5,123 bases of DNA, taken from Pontimonas sp. Its GTDB lineage: Bacteria > Actinomycetota > Actinomycetes > Actinomycetales > Microbacteriaceae. The notes below the pieces were generated by a model, which was not told the origin of the DNA, did not search any database, and saw only the letters and a list, made by a program, of their open reading frames with translations. Shown one piece after another: positions 1 through 5,100 of the stretch. Location: contig JAIOWV010000094.1 in assembly GCA_021741945.1 (NCBI GenBank), positions 1-5,123 on the forward strand, read 5' to 3'. The number at the start of each line of letters is the position of its first letter. Within the stretch, counting starts at the first letter, position 1. The translations under genes and the position numbers were made by a program.

Positions 1-1540
1 TGCTCTGACCACTCTCTCGACCACACTGGAGCGCACGCGCTTTGAGGCGGAGAAGGCCAGTGAGGCGAAGGCCCTTCGTACCGAAGAGGTCAAAGCCGCT
101 CTAGCCGAGGTGCGACAGGCGGACGCCAAGCATGCTGAATTTGGCCAGCAACTCTCGAGGGGCCGTGCCGCACTCGAAGCAGCTGAAGCCGAGGTTGCGA
201 GGCTTGTGACTTCTGCCACTGAAGCAGAGGAGCAGGTGAAGAGCGCCCGCGAGGCGCTCGTCTCCGCAGAAGAGCAGCGCACCGCATTCCATGCCGCCCC
301 CAGGCCCTCCGTGGACGAGAGTGCGCGCACCACGCTCCTTGCCTCGTTGGAGAAGGCGACCGCCGAAGAGTTGGAGGCTCGTATTGCCCTGGAGGCTTCC
401 AGAGAGCGCGCTCGCAGTGCACAGGACGTCGTCACGAGCTTGCGCGGGCGCATGGCTGATGAGGAAGCAGCAGCCAAGCGCGAGCTTGCTAAGCATCAAG
501 AGCGCATCGAGCGCGCTGCGCGCGCCACCGCGGTGCTGGCCGTGCTCCCAGGAGTGATGGCTCAAGCACTGGCGGCCACCGAGGAATCCTCCGCGGCGCT
601 CGTGGCGGCAGAAGCGAAGCGCCACTCGATGCAGGGAGAGTTAACGCAGCTGCGGGCCCAGGAGAACACGCTCCGGGAACGCCTTGGCTCGATTACCGAT
701 TCGGTGCACTCGATCGAGATGCAGATTTATGAAAAGAAGCTCCAGCGCACCACCCTCTTGGAGCGTGTCCAGGACGAGCTAGGCCTCACCGAGGAGACAC
801 TTCTCGAGGACTATGCGCCCCACCTGCCGGTTCCCCCTGACACAGAGGATGGCGGTGAGGGGAAGCCCTTTGACCGTACCGAACAGGAAGCCAGGCTTCA
901 GAAGGCCAAGCGCAAGCTGGATCAGTTGGGTCGGGTCAATCCTCTGGCGCTTGAGGAGTTCCAAGCACTCGAGGCCAGGCACATCTTCTTGACCGAGCAG
1001 CTCGCTGACTTGAAAAAGACCAGGGCTGATCTTGAGGCCATCATGGCTGAGCTCGATGACACCATGCAGACGATTTTTGCTGAGGCGTTTGCTGACACCC
1101 AGAGGGCCTTCGATGAGGTGTTCCCCATTTTGTTCCCGGGCGGGCAAGGTTCCTTGACCCTCACCCAGCCCGATGACCTTTTGCTTACCGGTATCGAGGT
1201 CAGCGTTCGGCCAGCTGGCAAGAAGATCGAGCGCCTATCACTGCTCTCCGGTGGGGAGCGATCACTGGCCGCCGTTGCACTGTTGATTGCGATCTTCAAG
1301 GCCCGGCCTAGCCCGTTCTATATCCTCGACGAGGTCGAGGCAGCACTGGACGATGCCAACCTTGGCCGCTTGTTGAGCGTGATTGAGTCGCTGCGTCAAG
1401 ACTCTCAGCTCATCGTCATCACTCACCAGAAGAGGACCATGGAGATCGCTGATGCGCTCTATGGTGTTTCGATGCGCAAGGACGGCGTCAGTGCTGTCGT
1501 GGGCCAACGAATCAAGGACACTGAAGCTGTTGCGTCCTAG
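1..1540 (+). CDS. smc: Chromosome segregation/condensation ATPase SMC, C-terminal part (5' end outside window)
   Basis: SMC forms a homodimer that, with ScpA and ScpB, organises and segregates the chromosome using ATP. The frame is open from base 2, giving 512 residues; bacterial SMCs have about 1,150-1,200, so the N-terminal Walker A head, the first coiled-coil arm and probably the hinge lie upstream. Visible residues 1 to about 300 are Ala/Glu/Arg/Lys-rich heptad-like sequence, the returning coiled coil. The motif LGRVNPLA at about 309-316 marks entry into the C-terminal head. The ABC signature LSGGERSL begins at about 415. Walker B is FYILDEVEAALDD, with Asp443 and catalytic Glu444, followed by the D-loop. 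The switch histidine is about 475 in VITHQKRTME. All head motifs present in this half are intact. An internal GTG at 110 is not the start, because the frame and coiled coil continue upstream. The stop is TAG, 30 nt before the next ORF. Identification is very secure. Confidence 0.98.
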   Translation, partial: ALTTLSTTLERTRFEAEKASEAKALRTEEVKAALAEVRQADAKHAEFGQQLSRGRAALEAAEAEVARLVTSATEAEEQVKSAREALVSAEEQRTAFHAAPRPSVDESARTTLLASLEKATAEELEARIALEASRERARSAQDVVTSLRGRMADEEAAAKRELAKHQERIERAARATAVLAVLPGVMAQALAATEESSAALVAAEAKRHSMQGELTQLRAQENTLRERLGSITDSVHSIEMQIYEKKLQRTTLLERVQDELGLTEETLLEDYAPHLPVPPDTEDGGEGKPFDRTEQEARLQKAKRKLDQLGRVNPLALEEFQALEARHIFLTEQLADLKKTRADLEAIMAELDDTMQTIFAEAFADTQRAFDEVFPILFPGGQGSLTLTQPDDLLLTGIEVSVRPAGKKIERLSLLSGGERSLAAVALLIAIFKARPSPFYILDEVEAALDDANLGRLLSVIESLRQDSQLIVITHQKRTMEIADALYGVSMRKDGVSAVVGQRIKDTEAVAS

Positions 1541-1559
1541 TCATTCCGTCGTTCAAGCC

Positions 1560-1564
1560 GAGGG
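1560..1564 (+). promoter_or_regulatory. Shine-Dalgarno GAGGG for the 55-residue ORF
   Basis: GAGGG lies 6 nt before the GTG at 1571, an ideal spacing. It favours that GTG over the in-frame GTGs at 1577 and 1580, and is the main evidence that the short ORF is translated. It sits in the 30-nt gap after smc, so translation from the smc transcript is plausible. Confidence 0.6.
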
Positions 1565-1570
1565 TAGTCT

Positions 1571-1738
1571 GTGATTGTGGTGAGGAAACAGCAGGCCGGA
1601 TGGGCGCTGATCGCGCTGGCCGGGGTGATGAGTACTGGGATCGTTGCCACTGAGATTCTTGGCCTTGTTGATCAAGCCGAAGCCGAATCTTCGGAGACCT
1701 TGCCAGTCATCGGTTTTGTGCCCTCCGACAACGACTAA
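1571..1738 (+). CDS. Small single-pass membrane protein, unknown function (55 aa)
   Basis: I do not recognise this family. The ORF starts with GTG behind a well-placed GAGGG, encodes 55 residues and stops at TAA 1736-1738, 29 nt before ftsY. Residues 1-10 carry Arg5 and Lys6. Residues 11-27 or 11-33 are hydrophobic (WALIALAGVMSTGIVATEI...) with Glu28 towards the end. Residues 34-55 are acidic and end PSDND. By the positive-inside rule this suggests a cytoplasmic N-terminus and an external acidic tail. A secretory signal peptide is possible, but no clear cleavage site or lipobox cysteine is present. The ORF fills almost the whole smc-ftsY gap and is in the same frame as smc, separated by stops at 1538 and 1565, so it is not a simple smc extension. 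It probably rides on the smc transcript. Coding status rests on the RBS, the membrane segment and the fit to the gap; homologue conservation is untested. Confidence 0.6.
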   Translation: MIVVRKQQAGWALIALAGVMSTGIVATEILGLVDQAEAESSETLPVIGFVPSDND

Positions 1739-1754
1739 TTTCTTCCAGCCCTAG

Positions 1755-1770
1755 CTAGGCTTGCCCCATG
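1755..1770 (+). promoter_or_regulatory. Putative leaderless promoter and start region of ftsY
   Basis: The hexamer TAGGCT (1756-1761) fits the actinobacterial -10 pattern TANNNT and ends 6 nt before the ftsY ATG at 1768, so transcription would begin at or next to the A of the start codon. No convincing Shine-Dalgarno is present; the best is AGG at 1757-1759. I see no clear -35 box. The same 16 nt, with one mismatch, precedes and includes the ATG of the carbonic-anhydrase-like gene on the other strand. The -10 overlaps the palindrome CCTAGCTAGG (1750-1759). Leaderless initiation is inferred. Confidence 0.5.
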
Positions 1771-2841
1771 GCATGGGGTAAAGGCTCGTGGTCGCTGCGC
1801 AAAATCTTTGGCGGCGGCGCCAAGTCCACCCCCGAAGTGACCGAGGTCCCCACCGAAGTTCCGCTCGAGGCCGTCCCGGAGACCACCCCAGAGGTTTCTG
1901 CCCCTGAGGTTTCCGCCCCCGAGGTTCCCGGCAAGGCCACCCCAAAAACCACGCCCAAAGCGACCCGCAAACTCACCCCCAAGGCCCCCAAGACTGTCGC
2001 CAAGAGCGCTGCCGTCGAGAGCGCCCGGATTGATGAGAACACCTGGCAAAACCTGGAAGATGCACTCATTGGCGCGGATTTTGGCCTGGAGCTATCTGAG
2101 GAACTCGTGGCCACAGTGCGCAGCGAGGTCGAGCGGATTGGCACGACTAAAGCCGATGATGCCATCGACATCCTGCGAGACGCGGTCGAGGAGAAGCTCG
2201 CGCGCTATGACCCCACCCTGCGACTGACTGAGCGGCCAGCCGTCGTGCTGGTTGTTGGCGTCAACGGAGTCGGCAAGACCACCACCATTGGAAAGTTTGC
2301 CAAGTTTCTGGCTAATGCTGGGCGATCTGTGGTGATTGCCGCTGCTGACACGTTCCGAGCGGCAGCGGTGGAACAGCTGACCACCTGGGCTGATCGGGCC
2401 GGAGTAGCGATTGTGACGCCCGAGCGTGAGGGCCAAGATCCAGCCTCTGTGGCCTATCAAGCAGTGGAGCGGGCGATTGCCGAGGGTATCGAAATTGTTG
2501 TCATTGACACAGCCGGGCGCCTTCACACGAAAGCCGGGTTGATGGATGAGCTTGGCAAGATTCGCCGGGTTATCGAGAAGGTCGCCCCGGTCTCGGAGGT
2601 GTTGTTAGTTCTGGATGCCACCACCGGTCAGAACGGTGTGGTCCAGGCCGAAGCGTTCCTCGAGCACGCTGGCGTCACGGGCTTAGCCCTCACCAAACTC
2701 GATGGCAGTGCCAAGGCCGGCTTTGTCATGCGGGTTCAGGAACTCACCGGTTTGCCCATCAAACTGCTGGGCCAGGGCGAGTCAGTGGGGGATATGACCG
2801 GTTTCTCCCCGGCTCAGTTCGCTAAAGCCCTGACTAGCTAG
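1768..2841 (+). CDS. ftsY: Signal recognition particle receptor FtsY
   Basis: FtsY is the SRP-receptor GTPase. It docks Ffh-ribosome-nascent-chain complexes at the membrane, and reciprocal GTP hydrolysis with Ffh releases the cargo to SecYEG. Of 357 residues, 1-15 (MAWGKGSWSLRKIFG) form a short basic, aromatic, possibly amphipathic start. Residues 20-55 are Pro/Glu/Val-rich and acidic, and 56-80 are Lys/Thr/Pro-rich and basic; together they form the variable A region. The helical N domain spans about 85-155. G-domain motifs are all intact: P-loop GVNGVGKT 164-171, DTFRAAA 194-200, DTAGR 247-251, TKLD 309-312 and GQGE 335-338. DTFR and GQGE distinguish FtsY from Ffh. No transmembrane segment is seen, unlike FtsY of some other actinobacteria. 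ATG 1768 is the first Met in frame, and the MA...SWSL start recalls Microbacteriaceae orthologues. The gene probably has its own leaderless promoter and converges with the next gene 12 nt downstream. Confidence 0.98.
   Translation: MAWGKGSWSLRKIFGGGAKSTPEVTEVPTEVPLEAVPETTPEVSAPEVSAPEVPGKATPKTTPKATRKLTPKAPKTVAKSAAVESARIDENTWQNLEDALIGADFGLELSEELVATVRSEVERIGTTKADDAIDILRDAVEEKLARYDPTLRLTERPAVVLVVGVNGVGKTTTIGKFAKFLANAGRSVVIAAADTFRAAAVEQLTTWADRAGVAIVTPEREGQDPASVAYQAVERAIAEGIEIVVIDTAGRLHTKAGLMDELGKIRRVIEKVAPVSEVLLVLDATTGQNGVVQAEAFLEHAGVTGLALTKLDGSAKAGFVMRVQELTGLPIKLLGQGESVGDMTGFSPAQFAKALTS
1891..1932 (+). repeat. 15-nt tandem repeat encoding APEV(S/P) in the FtsY acidic linker
   Basis: Two near-identical 15-nt units, GAGGTTTCTGCCCCT (1891-1905) and GAGGTTTCCGCCCCC (1906-1920), are followed by a degenerate third unit starting GAGGTTCCCGG at 1921. 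They encode the EVSAP/EVSAP/EVPGK stretch near residues 42-56. The unit keeps the reading frame, so copy number could vary between strains by slippage without breaking ftsY. Confidence 0.75.
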
Positions 2842-2849
2842 AACACTGG

Positions 2850-2868
2850 CGAGTTAGAGCTCAGCTCG
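2850..2868. terminator. Weak hairpin at the convergent ftsY / carbonic-anhydrase-like junction
   Basis: CGAGTT (2850-2855) can pair with the segment 2863-2868 (AGCTCG) in a 6-bp stem including one G-U pair, with a 7-nt loop. It lies just past the ftsY stop and across the last codons of the opposing gene. There is no T-tract on either side, so it is at best a candidate bidirectional terminator. It is recorded because the genes converge with only 12 nt between stop codons. Confidence 0.2.
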
Positions 2869-3366
2869 ATAGGCCGCAGCCAACTCGCGATATGTCGCAG
2901 CGTTGGCCGCGATGTGCTCTCGCTCCTCTGGTGTGGTCTCGCGCCTGATTTTTCCTGGCACGCCGGCAACAAGGCTGTGTGGCGGAATAACTGTTCCTTC
3001 GAGAACCACGGTTCCTGCGGCGATCAGTGATCCCTCGCCGATCACGGCGCCGTTGAGAACAGTGGCGTTCATGCCAATGAGGCATGAAGCACCCACCCTT
3101 GCGCCGTGGACAATGGCGCCGTGACCAATGCTCACATCGGCTCCGATAACAGCCGGAAAACCTGGGTCGCCGTGAATCACGGCGTTGTCTTGGACGTTGG
3201 ATCCCTCACCCAGAGTGATCGCGGCTCGATCTGCCCTGAGCACTGCGCCAAACATTACGACGGCCCCGGGTCGAATAGACACCTCGCCAACGAGTGTTGC
3301 GTTTGGCGCGATGAAGGCATTCTCAGCAACGTCAGGGTGGTGGGATTGGAAGGGAAAGAGTGGCAT
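2854..3366 (-). CDS. Gamma-carbonic-anhydrase-like hexapeptide-repeat protein
   Basis: This 170-residue protein has the length and pattern of the gamma-CA/YrdA/PaaY/CaiE family, a trimeric left-handed beta-helix with metal sites between subunits. Turns of hexapeptide repeats (I/V-G-x-x-x-x) run from about 18 to 137, followed by a C-terminal helix (about 143-168) that packs along the helix. Zinc-ligand histidines are in place: His65 (VIHGD), His82 (SIGHG) and His87 (IVHG). Conserved Arg44 and Asp46 (VLRAD), Gln59-Asp60 (VQDN) and Asn100 also match. The acidic proton-shuttle loop of the archaeal Cam enzyme is absent, so it resembles the shorter CamH/YrdA type, whose members are not all active carbonic anhydrases. 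CO2 hydration is therefore possible but not assured; acyl-CoA or other roles are alternatives. The ATG at 3366 has no Shine-Dalgarno but a TAGGCT hexamer 6 nt upstream. The gene is transcribed against its neighbours, converging with ftsY and diverging from ffh. Confidence 0.92.
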   Translation of the reverse strand: MPLFPFQSHHPDVAENAFIAPNATLVGEVSIRPGAVVMFGAVLRADRAAITLGEGSNVQDNAVIHGDPGFPAVIGADVSIGHGAIVHGARVGASCLIGMNATVLNGAVIGEGSLIAAGTVVLEGTVIPPHSLVAGVPGKIRRETTPEEREHIAANAATYRELAAAYRAEL

Positions 3367-3379
3367 GAGGCAAGCCTAG
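3364..3379 (-). promoter_or_regulatory. Putative leaderless promoter and start region of the carbonic-anhydrase-like gene
   Basis: Read on the minus strand this is CTAGGCTTGCCTCATG, ending in the start codon. The TANNNT hexamer TAGGCT (3378-3373) ends 6 nt before the ATG, exactly as at ftsY, and 15 of 16 bases match the ftsY start region. There is no Shine-Dalgarno. No -35 box is evident in the upstream sequence, which is shared with the divergent ffh promoter region. Confidence 0.5.
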
Positions 3380-3419
3380 AAGGTCCCACCCCCTACCTTT
3401 GTGCCGAGGCTTTCTCGAG

Positions 3420-3433
3420 TAGTCTTGTGCTCC
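3420..3433 (+). promoter_or_regulatory. Putative -10 element of ffh with leaderless or near-leaderless start
   Basis: TAGTCT (3420-3425) fits TANNNT and ends 8 nt before the ATG at 3434, so the transcript would start within a few bases of the start codon. The only purine-rich upstream stretch, GAGG at 3406-3409, is 24 nt from the ATG and too far to act as a Shine-Dalgarno. A TTGTGC at 3399-3404 is a poor -35 candidate with a 15-nt spacer. The site shares a 67-nt divergent gap with the opposing gene. Confidence 0.45.
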
Positions 3434-4930
3434 ATGGCGGCCTTTAGTTCCCTCTCAGAGAGGTTGATTGAGACCTTTAAGTCTCTCCGCCAAAAAGGCA
3501 AGCTCTCGCCAGCGGATGTCGATGGAACGGTGCGCGACATTCGTCGCGCACTCCTGGAATCCGATGTCGCACTCGAGGTCGTGAAGTCCTTCACCCAGAA
3601 AGTTCGCGAGCGCGCCCTATCCGATGATGTGAATAAGGCGCTTAATCCTGCCCAGCAGGTGGTCTCGATTGTCAATGAAGAGCTCGTTGCAATTCTTGGC
3701 GGGGAAACCCGTTCGCTCAGCTTCGCGAAGAAGCCCCCGACGGTCATCATGTTGGCGGGTCTGCAGGGCTCCGGCAAGACGACATTGGCGGGCAAACTCT
3801 CGAAATGGTTGCGCGCCGAGGGCCACACCCCAGTACTGGTGGCCTGTGACCTGCAGCGTCCGGGTGCTGTGAAGCAATTGGGTGTCATGGCCGAAGCGGC
3901 CGGTGTTGCCTTTTTTGCGCCAGAACCCGGTGATGGGGTTGGTGATCCCGTCACTGTTGCGAAGGCCGGCGTTGCCTATGCCACCGATAAGAACCACGAT
4001 GTCGTGATTATCGACACCGCCGGGCGCCTCGGCGTTGATGCGGAGATGATGGACCAGGCCGCCAAGATTCGTAAGGTCACCTCACCGGACGAGGTCCTCT
4101 TCGTGATCGATTCGATGATTGGTCAAGACGCGGTGAACACCGCTGAGGCTTTCGCCCAGGGTGTTGATTTCACGGGTGTCGTCCTGACAAAACTCGATGG
4201 TGACGCCAAGGGTGGTGCCGCACTCAGTGTCACTGGTGTGACTGGCCGGCCGATTTTGTTTGCTTCCACCGGTGAAAAACTCGATGACTTCGAGGTTTTT
4301 CACCCAGACCGCATGGCGAGCCGAATTCTTGACCTCGGTGACATCCTCTCGCTCATTGAAACGGCGCAGAAGGCGTTTGATGAAGAGCAAACGAAGGAGC
4401 TCGAGGAAAAGTTTCTCTCCGAAACTTTCACCCTCGATGATTTCTTGGGGCAGCTCCAACAGATCAAGAAGATGGGCTCACTGGGTTCGATGCTCGGTAT
4501 GTTGCCAGGCGCCAGGGGCATGCAAGAGCAGATCGACAACATCGATGAAAAGGAACTCGGTCGCACCGAGGCCATCATCCAGTCGATGACTCGCGCGGAG
4601 CGCATCAACCCGAAGCTTCTCAATGGATCGCGCCGTATGCGCATCGCCAAGGGCTCCGGGATGACGGTGACCGATGTGAACCAGTTGGTCACACGCTTCG
4701 AGCAAGCGGCCAAAATGATGAAGACCGTCGCTAAGGGTGGTGTTCCTCAAATCCCCGGTATGGGGCCCATTGCTGGTGGCGCTGGCAAGGGCAAAAAGAA
4801 GCCGAAGAAGAAGGCTGCACCGCGCTCTGGGAACCCCGCCAAGCGCGCCGCCGAGGCCTTGGGGCGCCCCAGCGGCGGCAGCGGGCAAGGCTCCAGTTTT
4901 GGCCTGAGTGCGCCTGCTGGCGGGGACTAA
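3434..4930 (+). CDS. ffh: Signal recognition particle GTPase Ffh (SRP54)
   Basis: Ffh is the protein core of bacterial SRP. It binds 4.5S/SRP RNA and signal sequences of nascent membrane proteins and pairs with FtsY. From ATG 3434 the protein has 498 residues. The N domain spans about 1-95. G-domain motifs are GLQGSGKTT 109-117, DLQRPGA 139-145, DTAGR 194-198, TKLDGDAKGG 252-261 and STGEK 278-282; DLQRP and TGEK are Ffh-type rather than FtsY-type. The Met-rich M domain (about 325-435) has the finger loop GSLGSMLGMLPG 348-359 and the RNA-binding segment SRRMRIAKGSG 399-409. The tail (450-498) is Lys/Gly-rich and probably disordered, as is common in actinobacteria. An in-frame GTG at 3401 would add 11 residues (MPRLSRVVLCS) that do not resemble the family N-terminus, whereas MAAFSSLSERL does; the -10-like TAGTCT also lies inside that extension. 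Transcription is probably from its own promoter, and rpsP follows after 170 nt. Confidence 0.98.
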   Translation: MAAFSSLSERLIETFKSLRQKGKLSPADVDGTVRDIRRALLESDVALEVVKSFTQKVRERALSDDVNKALNPAQQVVSIVNEELVAILGGETRSLSFAKKPPTVIMLAGLQGSGKTTLAGKLSKWLRAEGHTPVLVACDLQRPGAVKQLGVMAEAAGVAFFAPEPGDGVGDPVTVAKAGVAYATDKNHDVVIIDTAGRLGVDAEMMDQAAKIRKVTSPDEVLFVIDSMIGQDAVNTAEAFAQGVDFTGVVLTKLDGDAKGGAALSVTGVTGRPILFASTGEKLDDFEVFHPDRMASRILDLGDILSLIETAQKAFDEEQTKELEEKFLSETFTLDDFLGQLQQIKKMGSLGSMLGMLPGARGMQEQIDNIDEKELGRTEAIIQSMTRAERINPKLLNGSRRMRIAKGSGMTVTDVNQLVTRFEQAAKMMKTVAKGGVPQIPGMGPIAGGAGKGKKKPKKKAAPRSGNPAKRAAEALGRPSGGSGQGSSFGLSAPAGGD

Positions 4931-4981
4931 CTCTGCGAAGAGGGCTCGTGTGCCCAGGATTGTAAAAAATCTGACAGAATA

Positions 4982-5003
4982 GGGCGCTGGAGCACTCCCG
5001 CCC
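4982..5003 (+). terminator. GC-rich hairpin downstream of ffh
   Basis: GGGCG (4982-4986) pairs with CGCCC (4999-5003). After a 2-nt bulge (CT), GGA (4989-4991) pairs with TCC (4996-4998) around a GCAC loop. It lies 51 nt past the ffh stop. A U-tract is missing, which does not exclude termination in actinobacteria but leaves the role open. It could equally be part of the rpsP leader. Confidence 0.3.
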
Positions 5004-5043
5004 GACCCTCTATCAGGCGTGGGACTCCCCACCGAGACATCCA

Positions 5044-5083
5044 GACGATTGTGCTCCCACGTAATCGTCGGTTGTTTACGACG
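5044..5083 (+). promoter_or_regulatory. rpsP leader with two mutually exclusive hairpins (possible attenuator)
   Basis: Hairpin A pairs GACGATT (5044-5050) with AATCGTC (5063-5069), a perfect 7-bp stem. It can be extended by GTG (5051-5053) with CAC (5058-5060) around a CTCC loop, leaving a 2-nt bulge. Hairpin B pairs CGTCG (5066-5070) with CGACG (5079-5083) around an 8-nt loop. Both use bases 5066-5069, so they cannot form together. Hairpin A is followed by a weak T-rich run (GGTTGTTT), and hairpin B ends 9 nt before the rpsP Shine-Dalgarno. The arrangement resembles ribosomal-protein leaders that control read-through or translation, but function is inferred. A small hairpin GTGGG/CCCAC (5019-5032) lies just upstream. 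I found no convincing promoter between 4931 and 5100, so rpsP may be read from ffh. Confidence 0.35.
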
Positions 5084-5092
5084 TATCTACCT

Positions 5093-5096
5093 GGAG
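5093..5096 (+). promoter_or_regulatory. Shine-Dalgarno GGAG for rpsP
   Basis: GGAG lies 4 nt before the GTG at 5101, slightly close but within a workable range. It supports GTG 5101 as the rpsP start and contrasts with the Shine-Dalgarno-less starts of ftsY and ffh. Confidence 0.65.
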
Positions 5097-5100
5097 AAAC

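Noticed and set aside
101..625. 174-aa antisense ORF opposite smc
   Set aside because: It is a shadow of the Ala/Glu-rich coiled-coil codons; it has no recognisable domain and conflicts with intact smc.
1571..1738. The small ORF as a split-off membrane anchor of FtsY
   Set aside because: It lies in a different reading frame from ftsY, and its predicted topology (basic N-terminus inside, acidic C-terminus outside) is wrong for an anchor leading into a cytoplasmic FtsY domain.
1735..2049. Glycine-rich antisense ORF (104 aa) and overlapping antisense ORFs opposite the start of ftsY
   Set aside because: The composition is the reverse complement of the repetitive Pro/Glu/Lys linker codons of ftsY. 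There is no ribosome-binding site, and a secure gene occupies the other strand.
2834..2841. CTAGCTAG at the ftsY stop, also present at 1751-1758 just before ftsY, as possible flanking recombination sites
   Set aside because: Only 8 bp are shared, the downstream copy is made of the last codons and stop, CTAG occurs elsewhere in the window, and ftsY shows no sign of mobility.
3401..3433. GTG at 3401 as the ffh start
   Set aside because: The extra 11 residues do not match Ffh N-termini, there is no Shine-Dalgarno, and the extension contains the probable -10 element. ATG 3434 fits the family.
3376..3954. 192-aa antisense ORF opposite the start of ffh
   Set aside because: It overlaps the conserved N and G domains of ffh, has no family resemblance, and crosses the divergent promoter region.
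4942..4955. GGGC/GCCC hairpin after ffh as an intrinsic terminator
   Set aside because: The stem is only 4 bp with a 6-nt loop, and the following sequence is A-rich rather than T-rich.
4960..4980. TTGTAA / CAGAAT as a promoter for rpsP
   Set aside because: The spacing between the two boxes (about 9 nt) is far too short, and neither box paired with a suitable partner elsewhere.
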